NCBI RefSeq assembly: GCF_000005505.3
Contig: NC_016132.3
Location: 56,248,914-56,312,913, forward strand
Length of the DNA stretch: 64,000 bases
Reading direction: 5' to 3'
DNA from: Brachypodium distachyon
Taxonomy: Eukaryota > Streptophyta > Magnoliopsida > Poales > Poaceae
A program made the position numbers and the translations under genes. Below, piece by piece: positions 49,251 through 60,700 of this stretch (its first letter is position 1; every line of letters starts with the position of its first letter). Below the pieces are notes generated by a model. It was not told where the DNA came from. It searched no databases and saw only the letters and a program-made list of their open reading frames with translations.

Positions 49251-50040
49251 AGAGAATTCCCTATTTGCCATCCAATTTTTTCCAGATGTCCAAATGCCAC
49301 TTAGAATTCCCCTGTTTCAAATCTGCCACTCAAATTTTGCATGAGAGAATTCCATATTTGCCACTGAGAATTTGTCCATATGCCTAAATGCCACTGAAAA
49401 TTTGCCTGTTCCAAATATACCAATCAAATTTTGTATGTGGTACAAATATGTCACTGCCGTTAGTTGACCGCTAGTTGACCGTTAAGTCAATTGTCAGTTA
49501 TTTCATATTGATCTAAATACCCTAGGTCAGAAAAAAAACAAAGTTGTACTAAATTAGAGACAAGTAATTCCGGCCGGAAGGAGTATATTATTCTGCTGAA
49601 TCTACTATGAATTTGGTGATGTTAAGTAAAATCAAGGAAAATGCTGCTGAAATTTTCAATTTTTCATGCCAAAATCGTTATTGCTGAAACTTACTCCAAA
49701 AGGGTGTCTTACTAACATCTTAAAAATCTGGAATTATAAGTTCTTTAAAATGAGTACTTTGTTGTAGATGGAAAATCAACATACTATCAGGGCAAAATTG
49801 TGTTTTCATCTCTTACTTAACGGTCAATTAACGGTAGGGGCATATTTGTACTCCATGCAAAATTTGAGTGGCATATTTGGAACAGACAAATTTTCAGTGG
49901 CATTTGGGCATATGGGCAAATTCTCAGTGGCAAATATGGAATTATCTCATTTTGCATCGGGTACAAATACCACCATACTGAGTTCTCAGATCTCAAAAGT
50001 TGCCACTTAAATTTTGCATCAGGGCCGGTACAAATATACC
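49251..50040. mobile_element. Long-TIR non-autonomous DNA element
   Basis: Left sequence GAGAATTCCATATTTGCCAC...AATGCCACTGAAAATTTGCC (from 49344) matches the right end read on the other strand (GAGATAATTCCATATTTGCC...ATGCCACTGAAAATTTGTC, 49951 leftward) over about 110 bases. The left arm is also directly duplicated, with a first copy starting at 49251, and the right arm continues to about 50040. There is no coding sequence. The outer boundaries are approximate. Confidence 0.65.
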
Positions 50041-50073
50041 TGTTTGCAATTCATGTTTTTCAAAAAATGCTGC

Positions 50074-50550
50074 CAGCCACTGCTAAGGTGTTGGTGATTT
50101 TGGTACGAATTAATCGTGCCAATGCATGGAAATATGAAAATATGTACGCCCTACCGTTTGGTATCTACTCCCTCCGTTTCTAAATACTTGTCGCTGTTTT
50201 GCACAGTGCAAAACAGCGACAAGTATTTAGGAACGGAGGGAGTACACATGAACGTGTGTGAACACCAATCTTTAAATTTTTTTTCATTTATAATTAGCTG
50301 TGGCCGCCTGGCCGGTGACATTTTCGAAAGGATTTGAAAGCAAATTTAATTAGAACGTCGAGAACAGCTAGCTCTCTTCCTGTTCATGCATCACTGTGTT
50401 TCTCTCCAAAAATGAACAGAGAAAAGACTGGCCGGTATTCACACATACGTGTCATGTACCATAAGCTATATTGTCCCCAGATGTCCATGCGTTGGCACGA
50501 TTAATTCGTACTCCTGCCAAAATCACCAACACCTTAGCAGAGTGGCCAGC
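50074..50550. mobile_element. TIR element carrying a nested Stowaway
   Basis: Left end CAGCCACTGCTAAGGTGTTG...CGAATTAATCGTGCCAA pairs with the right end read on the other strand (CTGGCCACTCTGCTAAGGTG...CGAATTAATCGTGCCAA), about 55 bases with two small indels. A complete Stowaway sits inside at 50166-50244. Non-autonomous; superfamily not assigned. Confidence 0.78.
50166..50244. mobile_element. Stowaway MITE, near-perfect 79 bp palindrome
   Basis: TACTCCCTCCGTTTCTAAAT...CGCTGTTTTGCAC runs into its own reverse complement GTGCAAAACAGCG...GGAACGGAGGGAGTA. Only one or two positions mismatch, so the copy is either young or a minimal foldback derivative. It is nested in the element at 50074-50550. 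Confidence 0.93.
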
Positions 50551-50672
50551 GAATTTGCATTGGGTCTGGTACGGTAGTGGTGTGGCTCTTTGTTCCCCAA
50601 CAGCTAGAATTTCCATGTACTCCCTCCATTCAGGTATATAGGTTCTCTCTTACAAAACGTTGTAACCAACAC

Positions 50673-50762
50673 AGGAAGCCAATCGAGCGCAACAGTCCGT
50701 TTCAACTCACCACAATCAGGAAGCCAATCGAGCGCAACAGTCCGTTTCAACTCACTACAATT
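50673..50762. repeat. 45 bp tandem duplication
   Basis: Two copies of AGGAAGCCAATCGAGCGCAA...TTTCAACTCAC(C/T)ACAAT(C/T) lie head to tail with two differences. A Stowaway-like end (TACTCCCTCCATTCAGGTAT) begins about 55 bases upstream, so the duplication may lie inside a worn MITE. Confidence 0.9.
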
Positions 50763-51506
50763 ACTCCAACTAATTTGCATGGCGGAGATACGCCATGAAA
50801 GAGTATGAGTAATTTTCATTTCCTCTGGTCACTGTGATTAATGACATATTGTTTCCAATTCCCACGCAATCAAATCTCGAGCTGGCGTGCGGGGCCTAAA
50901 TATCCGAACTTTTTTTAGAGCGGCACTACAGGGGTGGAGCTAGCTCGGTTGCCGGGTGCATTGGGCATGCCCCCACCCTAACAATTTGGTCTTATGTATA
51001 TATGTTATTCATAATAAAGGGGGTTCACATAAAAGCATATCTCCTATCGATGATAAATAAGGGGGGAGAGAGAGAGAGACCCATAGAGGCCCAATTGCCC
51101 TACCCTAAACAAAAAATCCTAACCCCACCACTGCAGCATATATGTCTAGTAATATCAAAAGAAAAAGGATAGCCAAAAATGGAAAAAGACCGGGCATTTA
51201 AGTAGCCAATTACTGCGACTTCTTCTCTCTTCATTTGGATTGCTATCCCTACTTTTCACTTAATGTTGTCTAAAATTTTGTGCAGCATACATGGGAGAGC
51301 AGGAATCCTCACCACGGGATCCCCCGACGTCATAAGCTCCAAAGAAGGCACTGGATTCGACTGGTGATGATGAAAGTCCGCCTTGAGCTCCTTCCTAGGG
51401 CAAATTTCTGGTGACCTCGGAATGAGGTTTCAGTGAGCTCCTCTATAGGCCATGTTTCCTTGGTTGTATGGATGTAGGATGCCTGAGTGAGGGATACTGA
51501 TGAGAA

Positions 51507-52159
51507 GAGGCTAGGACGATGTGGATGCAGTTTTATTAATGATCAACACTCAGGTTACAATCACTGGCTCGTAGCTCAGAAAAAACATGGAGTGGCTCAG
51601 GCCGCACAACCGCAACCTCTACACCCCTATTAGCTATATGATCAAGCTTATGAACTACACGGACGCCCTCCCTACTCAATGGTTTCTTTCCTTTGCCATT
51701 ATCAGGCTTGTGTCGGATGTTACCTAGGGTTTCAGGTAATTAACGAGGAACTTTGCACTTTCATCCACCCGACGACTTCCCATCACCAAAAACAATATTA
51801 TTCCGGAGATGCCACGCGTGCCAGAACAACATCATAAGTCGAGCTCGCATATCCTTGCTCGATCTGTGGAGTAGGATCTGGAACCACTCGTGGCCTCTCC
51901 CAAGCTTGCATTCTGGAGGAAGATCCCAGGTTTTGCGAAGTTCCTCCCGCAATGCTCTTGCCTTTGTGCAGCCAAGCACAGCATGGTGCTCATCCTCTTC
52001 CTCCCAACCGCAAATATTGCAGGTCGCAAGTGTCGCCATTCCTCTGTGCTGCCTATTCTTCTGGATAGCTAAAGCGTTGCGGGCCAAACGCCAGGCAACA
52101 ACTCTCACCTTCTGCGGAACACCTGCAGTCCACAGATGATTCATGGATGCATATTGGAA
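51507..52159 (-). mobile_element. 5'-truncated LINE fragment (zf-RVT plus C-terminal RNase H remnant)
   Basis: Read on the minus strand, 52144-51761 encodes HLWTAGVPQKVRVVAWRLA...ATCNICGWEEEDEHHAVLGC. This is the zinc-binding domain that follows reverse transcriptase in plant LINEs (C-x2-C, H-x4-C pattern). Further on, in another frame, HKLDHIANRGVEVAVV resembles the C-terminal end of LINE RNase H. Most of RNase H between them is missing and stops are present. The fragment is flanked by 15-base direct repeats GGATACTGATGAGAA (51492-51506 and 52160-52174), a likely target-site duplication. It is dead as an element. Confidence 0.78.
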
Positions 52160-52408
52160 GGATACTGATGAGAATATGCAAGGTGATTCATGGCAAATTG
52201 AGAAACTTGAAACTGATGGTAGTATTGGTTATTTGGGTTCTCAGTCTTTGCACTTGTCATTGGAAAGTTGAACGTGATAGTGAAATTTGGTGGACAAGAG
52301 TGCGTTTTATCTTTGAATGTATGAAAAGTGTGTTTTTCTCTGAATGTTGTATATGTGAGCTGAACATGTAACGGCCAGTGTGAAATGAAAATGGCCCAAC
52401 CCAACTAC

Positions 52409-52649
52409 TACCTCCGTCCAACAATATGAGGCATATTAGGATATGGTTGACCAAGCTTTTGACCACAAATTACTTCATGAATGTGTGACTAATGTGATCA
52501 AAATCATAACCATAAGCAAATATCCTTGAGTAGGAACATAATGGATATGAATCTATGTCATATAATTATATATTAATAGAACAATTTGTGATCAAAACAT
52601 TGGTCAAAGAAAAGCTAATACACTCCCATATTGTTGGACGGAGGGAGTA
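52409..52649. mobile_element. Stowaway MITE
   Basis: About 240 bp. It begins TACCTCCGTCCAACAATATG and ends CATATTGTTGGACGGAGGGAGTA, a well-matched inverted pair of about 20 bases with TA at the edges. Confidence 0.85.
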
Positions 52650-52798
52650 CCTGACAGCCTGGAACACTTCTGCTACTTTTTCCTTAGCACCTGCGTGCTT
52701 TAATGATAAAAAAAGGTGCTAAGTTTCTTAGCACTTGGATTTTTTACTATGCTTCACATAGCCCGGAATCACTAGGTACAACACAGAATACTCTCAGG

Positions 52799-53050
52799 TC
52801 TTGTTTGGCACTAGTGTTTTTTTAGTGTTTTCTATCGTTATCCACTCCAAATTGAAAACAGTAGAAAACCCAAATGATTGTTTGGTAGGGAGACATAAAA
52901 GGAGATTATCCATAGTTTTCCAAAAGAAACACCCTTTTCTTACCAATCAAAAGCACTTCTAATAGTAGTGTTTAAAACAAAAACTAGTGTTTTGAGGTGA
53001 AGAGTTTTTTGATAGTTTTGGATGAAGGGTGAACACCCAAACTCCACAAG
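52799..53050. mobile_element. TIR-type MITE related to the element at 59301
   Basis: The left end TCTTGTTTGGCACTAGTGTT and interior (TTATCCACTCCAAATTGAAAAC, TGTTTGGTAGGGAG, GGGTGAACACCCAAACTCC) follow the 59301-59785 element in the opposite orientation. The right boundary is approximate. Confidence 0.65.
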
Positions 53051-53286
53051 TACCAGTTACTTTTTTTTGCGGGGAAGTACCAATTACTTCTTTTAAGAGG
53101 AGTAGTGACTAACAAATACACTAGCGGCAAACAGGTCCTCAGGAGTAATTTCGTTGTGAAGAACTTCAGAGTTTTTCAAATTACGCGGAAGGGAGGGCTG
53201 CGGCTGTCAGGTCATTTAAACCCTACAAGTCCTCGGCGGCGGCGGCGGCGGCGTTGCCTTCAGCCCTTCACAGGCAAGCGGACGCC

Positions 53287-53834
53287 ATGGATCCGCCGCA
53301 CCCTTCACACCACCACCACCGCCTCCATCTCCACCTGCACCTCGATCCCGGCCACCACCACCGCATCCACATCCACCTCTGCCACCACAGCACCCACCTC
53401 CTCCTCCCCGCCGCTCCTTCCGCCCACCACCACCAGCAGCAACAGCAGCAGGGGGCGTTGGTTCCTCCCCAATCGTTCCCCACCGCTCACCCCTACCCGC
53501 CAAACGCGGCGGCTTGGCACCCGCAAGGCCCAGTCGCCGGACTGCAGGGGGAGGCCGAGGCGGCGAATGGCTTTTGGGAGGAACCGGCGCTGCAAGCGGA
53601 GCAAGGGGAGGAGGTTTATCTCGAGGAGGAGGATGAGGAGGAGGAGCCGGTGTTCGTTCTCACGGACGAGTGGGCGGAGTTCTTCGCCAGAGCCGACGCC
53701 AAGAGGAAACTGGGTAAATCATCGATCGCGTCTCACTAATTTCCCCTATCTGCGACGCTTCTCATCTTCTGATGGATGCAACTAATCTTTGTTCGGCAGC
53801 CAAGCAGCAGCAGAGGAAGAATCGGAAGAAATAG
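53287..53834 (+). CDS. Small His-rich protein with acidic middle and basic C-terminus, function unknown
   Basis: Two exons, 53287-53713 and 53800-53834; 153 residues. Residues 1-45 hold runs such as HHHHRLHLHLHL and GHHHRIHIHL, with well over a dozen histidines. A Pro/Ala/Gln-rich part with a QQQQQQ run follows, then an acidic stretch EEDEEEEP. A compact block VLTDEWAEFFARADAKRKLA comes next, ending KQQQRKNRKK, a lysine/arginine tail that could be a nuclear signal. No known domain is recognised. The DEWAEFFA...KRKLAKQQ block is what the damaged copy at 48.3 kb also retains and is the best candidate for a conserved module. The intron is GT-AG and short (86 bases). His runs could bind metal, but nothing proves it. 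Confidence 0.82.
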
Positions 53835-54765
53835 CGTCCGTCCGGAAGGCTCGCGGCTGGAATAATGCAGGACAGGGATGGTTTACCGGGGATTATGATA
53901 CTTCAAACTTCTCATCATGAGGGAGACGTATATGATAGGATACGTTTTCTGAAAGTGTAATCAGCTCTGAGAGCGAGATTTTGTACTTCACAAGTTTTTC
54001 TTTTCCCATTGAAAGTGTCTATGCTAGGTAGTTACACATATTTCGCTGATACTTTGCTAAAGAACCTGGGGAGCAAACTGGCTCCAGCCTCCAGGTTCCG
54101 CCATTCGATTTGAACTGTTCTGCAACAAAATAAAGCAAGTGTCCGTAGGACGCACATGACAATCCACAATGACCAAAACAAAACCACATCGTTTGGCAAT
54201 GCATGAATTGCAACGATCTCCGTGCAAACTAGAATACACGGGTTAATGCAACTACTGTAACTATGATTTGTACAACCATTATTCCTAGACAGTGCAAAAA
54301 AGGGAAACCCAAATGCTCCCTACAACGAACATATCTGCAGTTAGTATCGAACCAAATTACACAACATCTGAAAGACTATCTGCTCACCATTGTTTACAGT
54401 ACAAAATTTCTCAAAGTTAATGCACCGCCCACAGCTTTGTTTCTCGCACTCCACAGGATTCATAGCAGTTTGTATTACGGACACATGTCCCAGATGTTTG
54501 TTTCTTGCACCCCACATTGTTTATAACAATTTTGCATCTGGACTGACACAGCATCGATGAAGTATGGGTGAAGGACTGAACCTGTGTCCCCTTTAAGCCC
54601 CAGCACACCTTTCAAAACCATGCCCTGAGACATACACCCTGAATGATTCCAGAATGCCCAAATTGATCATTCCGATACAAGAAAACATCATCTCGTTCGC
54701 TGTTGGTCATGCACGTTCTCAAGTGAGATCATGTTATGGGGAAGGACCAACGTTCTTGCGAAAAC
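53835..54765. other. Convergent 3' intergenic region
   Basis: About 930 bases between the 3' ends of the His-rich gene (plus) and THO2 (minus). It should contain both 3' UTRs. No repeat or gene is recognised. Confidence 0.55.
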
Positions 54766-57700
54766 CTACTTCCGATGCTTTCTTTTTGGTTCAGTTCTAG
54801 GCCTCTTTTCCTCTTCCCATTCTCTCTCGTGGATTCTGCAATTTAACAAAGGCTGTTAGATAAATGGAATTTTACCAAAATTGTGGCTCCATTAGATGTT
54901 ACTCCCTCCGATCCTAAATTATTGTCTTAAATTTGTCCAAATATGGATGTATCTATTCTTAAAAAGCGTCTAGATACATGTAATATTTCGACAACAATTT
55001 AGGATCGGAGGGAGTACCTTATAGCACCTGTTGCACAAACTAGAAAGAAAATCATACTAGCAATCACATTTCTGCAGACTTCTAATATACTTTATGACTG
55101 CAACATATTTAAGGTAAGATGTGAGTCTAACTACTCATTTCCATGTGATTATGATGTTTTGTTATGTAGCTCACCAATTTATTACGAAAAGCTCAAACTA
55201 CATGCACCAATATGAGGATCAACACAATTAGCACATAACTAAGAACCCACAGGATGATGCTGATGCTGTTAAAATAAGCTCCAAGATAAGCACCTGAATA
55301 ATCACAGAGGCAAGCCTCGAACGCACGCAGGCTGGGTGGTCTTGAGACCACCTTGCCAACTGAGCATCCTCTTTTGTAAGTTTTCAATGCTTACTACTTT
55401 TAAGATAACTCTTACAGAAGGAAAAGAGAGAGCATAATCAATTGTGGATACACCATTCCACTGACGTAACATGGCGTCTAGTATATAACATGGCATCATC
55501 CATGATGATTAAATGGATCATAAATCTCAATCTTCTCCAACAATGGAAGCGACGAATTTGAACGACTGTCAATTCTTGGCAACGGTGCAAGACATGCCCC
55601 ATTTAGCTGTTTGTGCATGGGGGCATTTGTACATTTTCACAAAAACGACAATTATATAGTTGCGCATTTCTCACTAACTCATACTGCACATGAGTATTTA
55701 TCCTTTACACTTTTCAGTTGTTAAACCATGATGTGAGACTCACAGAGTAGTCTCGCGAATAGTCGTGACTAGCCTAGCGACTCTTAAGGCTTGAGGCAAA
55801 CTTGCGCAATAGCAATAGCTTGGAATAAGTGGTTTGTTGCCAGCATTACCAGTGCCACGTTAAGTGTGTGGCGCCACGCGGTTTACAAGAATGATGGATT
55901 TTTCAACAATATTTACCTGCCTAACAAACAAGGGACCAAATTTCTTTTCTTGACTAAATATTGACATCAACTAAGGAAGCGGCTGGTGCATGCTAAAAGA
56001 GGTAAAAGAAAATGACACTTTGTAGTTTTGTATGTGCCAGACATAGGAAGAATTTTAAAATGATGAATTTGCGACTTTTCACTGTGTCAATACAAAATTG
56101 ATCCGTCATTGTGTGGCTCACAACACATCTAAGATACAAAGAACACACTGCAAGTGAAATGTAAAATATAGAAAGGTGTGCAATACTAATTTCATAAGAC
56201 TAATATTTGCTAAACTTACTGGTCAGCCTCTCTACGACTTGTCTTGCTTGTTGAATCCTTTGCGTGTGTCCTAGGAAGGTCATCAGCATGTGATGGCCGA
56301 TGCTGTGAGATAACACCCTTTCTTTCTCTCTCTCGGATTTCAAGTTGCGAGCCACCAGCTCCAAGGCTGGGAGGCTGTGGAGCAGAAGGTGCATATTCCC
56401 CAGCTTCTAAAGCAGACTGCTCTCTCTTAATCTTTCGCCGTTTGGAAGCACCGTTAGGGTCACTGTCTTCCTTCATAGTACTAACTTTGTCCCTATCCCT
56501 GTCATCTACCTATAAAAATATCAAAGCATTAAAGGTCAAGCAAGAATGTTCAGTTACAGAATGCAAGCTCATAAGAGGAATGATTGCATGTCAAGGCACA
56601 TTATTAAAGCCATAGAGCTGTCAAGTGCAAGATGAACAAGTACCAAGCACAAGACATATCAACTTCTGATATAACTAAACTAGTGAGCAAATTGATCACA
56701 AATAGCAAGAGTAATGATGGGTAAAGATATATTTACCTTGCTTGATGAAACATCCCTATCTTCACGCTTTCTATCTCGGAGATCTTCCTCTCTCCTGTGT
56801 TTCCCATCATCCTGCAACGACGAAGCATTCTCCTCCAAATGCCACCTTTCTTTCTCATCGCGTCTGGGAGACAACCGTTGAGTATGCCTGGTGCTGCCAC
56901 CTCTTCGGTCACTATCTTCATCTCTTCGGTTAGAACCGACTGATTGGGGTACAAAACTTGCTGGAAGAGGTGGAGGCGGTGGTAAGCTTTGCCCTCGGAA
57001 TCGTTCATCAGAACTATGTGCTCGATCTACGGAGGGTTCAGCATGCTTAGCTTTGTTTCTATCCTCCTTATTCCTGTCTTCTCTTCCTTTTTCAGGAGCC
57101 CTGTCTGTCACTCTGTCTTGCATCCTGTCAATAGAACGCTCTCTCCTATCCGATGCTCTGTCCATTGATCTCTCAACCACGTCTTCCCCACGGCGCCTCT
57201 CAATTCGCTCTGCTTTTTCTCTGGGATCTCTGTCATGTTTATCATCAAACTTTTCTTTTAATTTGTCTGTCCTAATTATGTTCTGTTCCTCACTAGCACC
57301 CTTCTCATGATCCGCGGAGCGAAATCTATCTGCTGATCGTGAATCCAATTTTTTTTCTTTGTCTGTGTGGTGTTCTGTCAACTCACCATCACGGCTTTCA
57401 ATCTCTCCTTTCCTCCGTTTACTTATTCTCTCTTGTTCTTCAGCTGGAACAGATCTTTTTTGCTGTTTCACGGTAGAGTCAATCAAGTCAGTAGATTCAC
57501 CTTCACCGGTGGGATTAGCTGTTCCACCACTATGTGCAGCCAACACCGTTGATCTTTGAGAAGGTGCCGATACCTTTCGCGGCGCCGGATGTACGTTACC
57601 ATTGGTGCCAACCAACGAATTAGTAGGATTAGTATCCAGCACACCATCAGCTGCCTGAGACGATACTTCTCTATCGATAGGAACAGCAGAGGCTTGTTGA

Positions 57701-60700
57701 TTAAGACCCCTGCTAGTAGATTTCCCAGATTTTGCATCTTCCTTCACCGCATCATGCTTAGATACCTTTGCAGCATTGTGTGTGGCACGTTTTTGTGGTA
57801 CTCTCGTCTGTTGTAGTAAAAACAATTAGAAATAATTTCCAGCATGAAATTGCTCACCAGTCACTTCTACGCATCAGAATGTAACAGAGGGCTTATTTTT
57901 CAAAAAATGGGGTCTAAAAGTTAAGAAATTCACAAATATTTCACACCTGGGGAATACACTATCTACTTGCAAAATTACGTGAAAAAGTAAAAACTATATT
58001 CATTTGTGGTCATCAGAAGAACATAAGGATGAAGGGCTAAGATTGAAACTATTTGCTTGCCATTTTTTGGGTGCAAGCCTTTTTTTGTTCTTTTTGCAAT
58101 GACAGAAACTTTTTTGGAACCAATGCCACTTTGAAATGTGTGTGCAAATTATTCTAATGTTAGTTTTTGATATGATAAACTGAGAGGTACCTCAAATTCT
58201 GTAGTAGGCTTCAAAACCTTAACTCCCTCGTCAGAGAGAAGTTTTGGAGGTTCATCTGCACCACGTGCAACCCCTGAAACTTTTCCTTGTGCAGAGGAAG
58301 ATGGTATTTGACTATCAGATCCATTTGCAGGCAAGGGATTCTTCTTGTGTTGAGCATCAGACTTCATGGCATTTTCTGTTCTCTCATGCCTGACCTCTGT
58401 AGATTTTGCACGAACACTCCGATCTTTTGCTGTCGAGGGATCTGACGACTGATTTCCTACATGAAATGCAAAGATTAATTATGCTCCAGCTAATCATAAT
58501 GGATAGACAAAATAAACACTTTCTGTATCTTCTATTTACCAGGAATAGGTTTCGCAGGCACTGGCTTTGTATCAAGGTGACCCATACCAAACTCTTCTTC
58601 AGATAGCCATGAACTCTGCATAATAAATAGGCATTCCACACATACATCTCATAATCATACAGGTATCTCCTGATACGGACAAAATGCACTAATTACGGAA
58701 GATGTAACACTTACCTTCCGAGCTGCCAAAGCAGCAGCTACACCAGTGGCCAGTACTTTCAGATCTTCCCTCTCATCTCCCTTTAGCTTCGCAACCTGGT
58801 TAAACTATTTGTGAGAAATAGCCCAGAAGCATATCAAGAATGCTGACTAGCAATGTATTTACCCTTTTCTCGATATTGACACCGCTTTTTCGAATCACGG
58901 GAAAAATACTAGTAATCTTTGTGAGCACAATAAGGGCATTTCGAATTTCCATGTATTCTTTTGATTCCATACATTGGTTAAGCACCTTCGTAATTCTTCC
59001 ACTCCATTTCCAATGAACCTTTCAAAAGTACAGGAAAAATACTTAAAAATACATATGTAAAAAAATAATAAATAAAAAGACTCCATAAAATTAAGATATT
59101 ATGCATCACTTTTTTTATACATTTCAGGTGGCATGACCAAAATATATGGCAAAATCAGCACAGGTCAATAATAAATATCTGTTCATGGAATCATGCTCAA
59201 TTGACATGGATTGAAGCAAAAAAGAGTTTTCGCCAAGAAAAATGGGTTATCAACAAAAAATGCGTTACAGAGGATCATTTACATATACATTTACACATTC
59301 GGCCTTGTTTGATGTTAGTGTATTTTCTTTAGTCAATAATCCCTCCGATTGGGTTTATAAGGCCCACGCGGAATTTTATGCCAAACTTTGACCAAAAATT
59401 ACGTTGGTAATACGAGATTATTGCGGCACAAAAGATATATTGTTGGATTCGTATTGAAAAACTCTTTCTAGTGATATACCTTTTATATACATATTTCAAA
59501 GTGTGGCACAAACTTCAATAGGAGGCTTATAAACCCAAACAGAGGAAGTAGTGTTTTGGTATTTTAGGGTTTCGGGTGTTCACCCAAAACTCTCCAAACC
59601 CAAAACACTAGTATGAGAAGTGTTTAAATTTGGTACAAAAATGGAGTGTTTTGTGGGGGCAAACTAGGGATAATCCCCGCTAATCCTTTCCTACCAAACA
59701 ACCATATGGGGTTTCTAGTGTTTTTCAGTTTAGAGTGGATAATACCCTAGAAAACACCACAAAAACACTAGTGCCAAACAAGGCCTTATGGAAAGCTTCC
59801 AGGTTTTAACATATTAATAGAGGGTTGCCACTGCACTTCTGTCGCACAGCTCACACATGGCATCACTAATAGTGTACAGCTAACTAAGTTCAACATGTCG
59901 AGCACATGATAACCGATTCCATTTTTTGAAAATCTGAATGACAGCATTACAATTCACAAACAACAGAGCCTCCAATACATTTGGCATAAGAAACAACAGA
60001 CAGGGCCTGCAAGCTATAAGGAGTATTCACTATATTGCAACATTTTCGCAAATGTAATCATACTACAAGGAGTAGAACGATTTTGTCCTTAATGAATGGA
60101 ATTAAGAGGAAGAATTCATGTCCGAGTGCTAGCATGTTAACACGATATGTCGCATTGCCGCATTTCATGAATATAAGATGCACCCAATTTAGGTTGAACG
60201 AGGAGACCATGTTAACATAGTTCCTCCATTTGTGAGCGAGTTCATTCGTAAATTGTAAACTCATGAACTCAAGTCAATCAAAATCTGGTGAGACAAAGGC
60301 TTACACTAATGAGAAACTGTTGACACCTAAACATGGTTTTGTGTATTTCCTCCTGGGGTTTATTCAAGGACTGACAGAAAGAATGGAATTTTTGTACGTG
60401 TACATCCATGAAGGTTCTCTTTTGTTCTTCATACATGCTTTGTGTTTGAAGTTATTTTAATGGGTGATACAACATGCCATTAAATATATCATGCCACTCG
60501 AGTACAGCTTGGTCTTAAAATTTCAGAAAAATGATGATGCAAGCTCAAAATAGGCTCTAAATGGTCACTAAACCCAATGGAAATGACAAACATACAGAAA
60601 ATTCTTAATTATGCGACACACATAACTTCAAGGAGTGTGTAAAGCATACTTTAACAAACTGAGTATAAGACACACGTTGACTATTTGGAAATCTGAAGTA

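Larger units (their letters stand above)
48647..53286. other. Repeat-rich intergenic region
   Basis: About 4.6 kb between the pseudogene and the His-rich gene. It holds a long-TIR element, a nested MITE pair, a 45 bp tandem duplication, a LINE fragment, a Stowaway and a TIR element (listed separately). It contains no supported host gene. Confidence 0.6.
59019..60649. other. Large THO2 intron (1.6 kb) containing nested transposons
   Basis: Intron between the exons encoding QRVSYTQFVK and VHWKWSGRITKV. It is swollen by a TIR element (59301-59785) with a Stowaway inside. The remaining DNA is AT-rich without other features. Confidence 0.85.
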
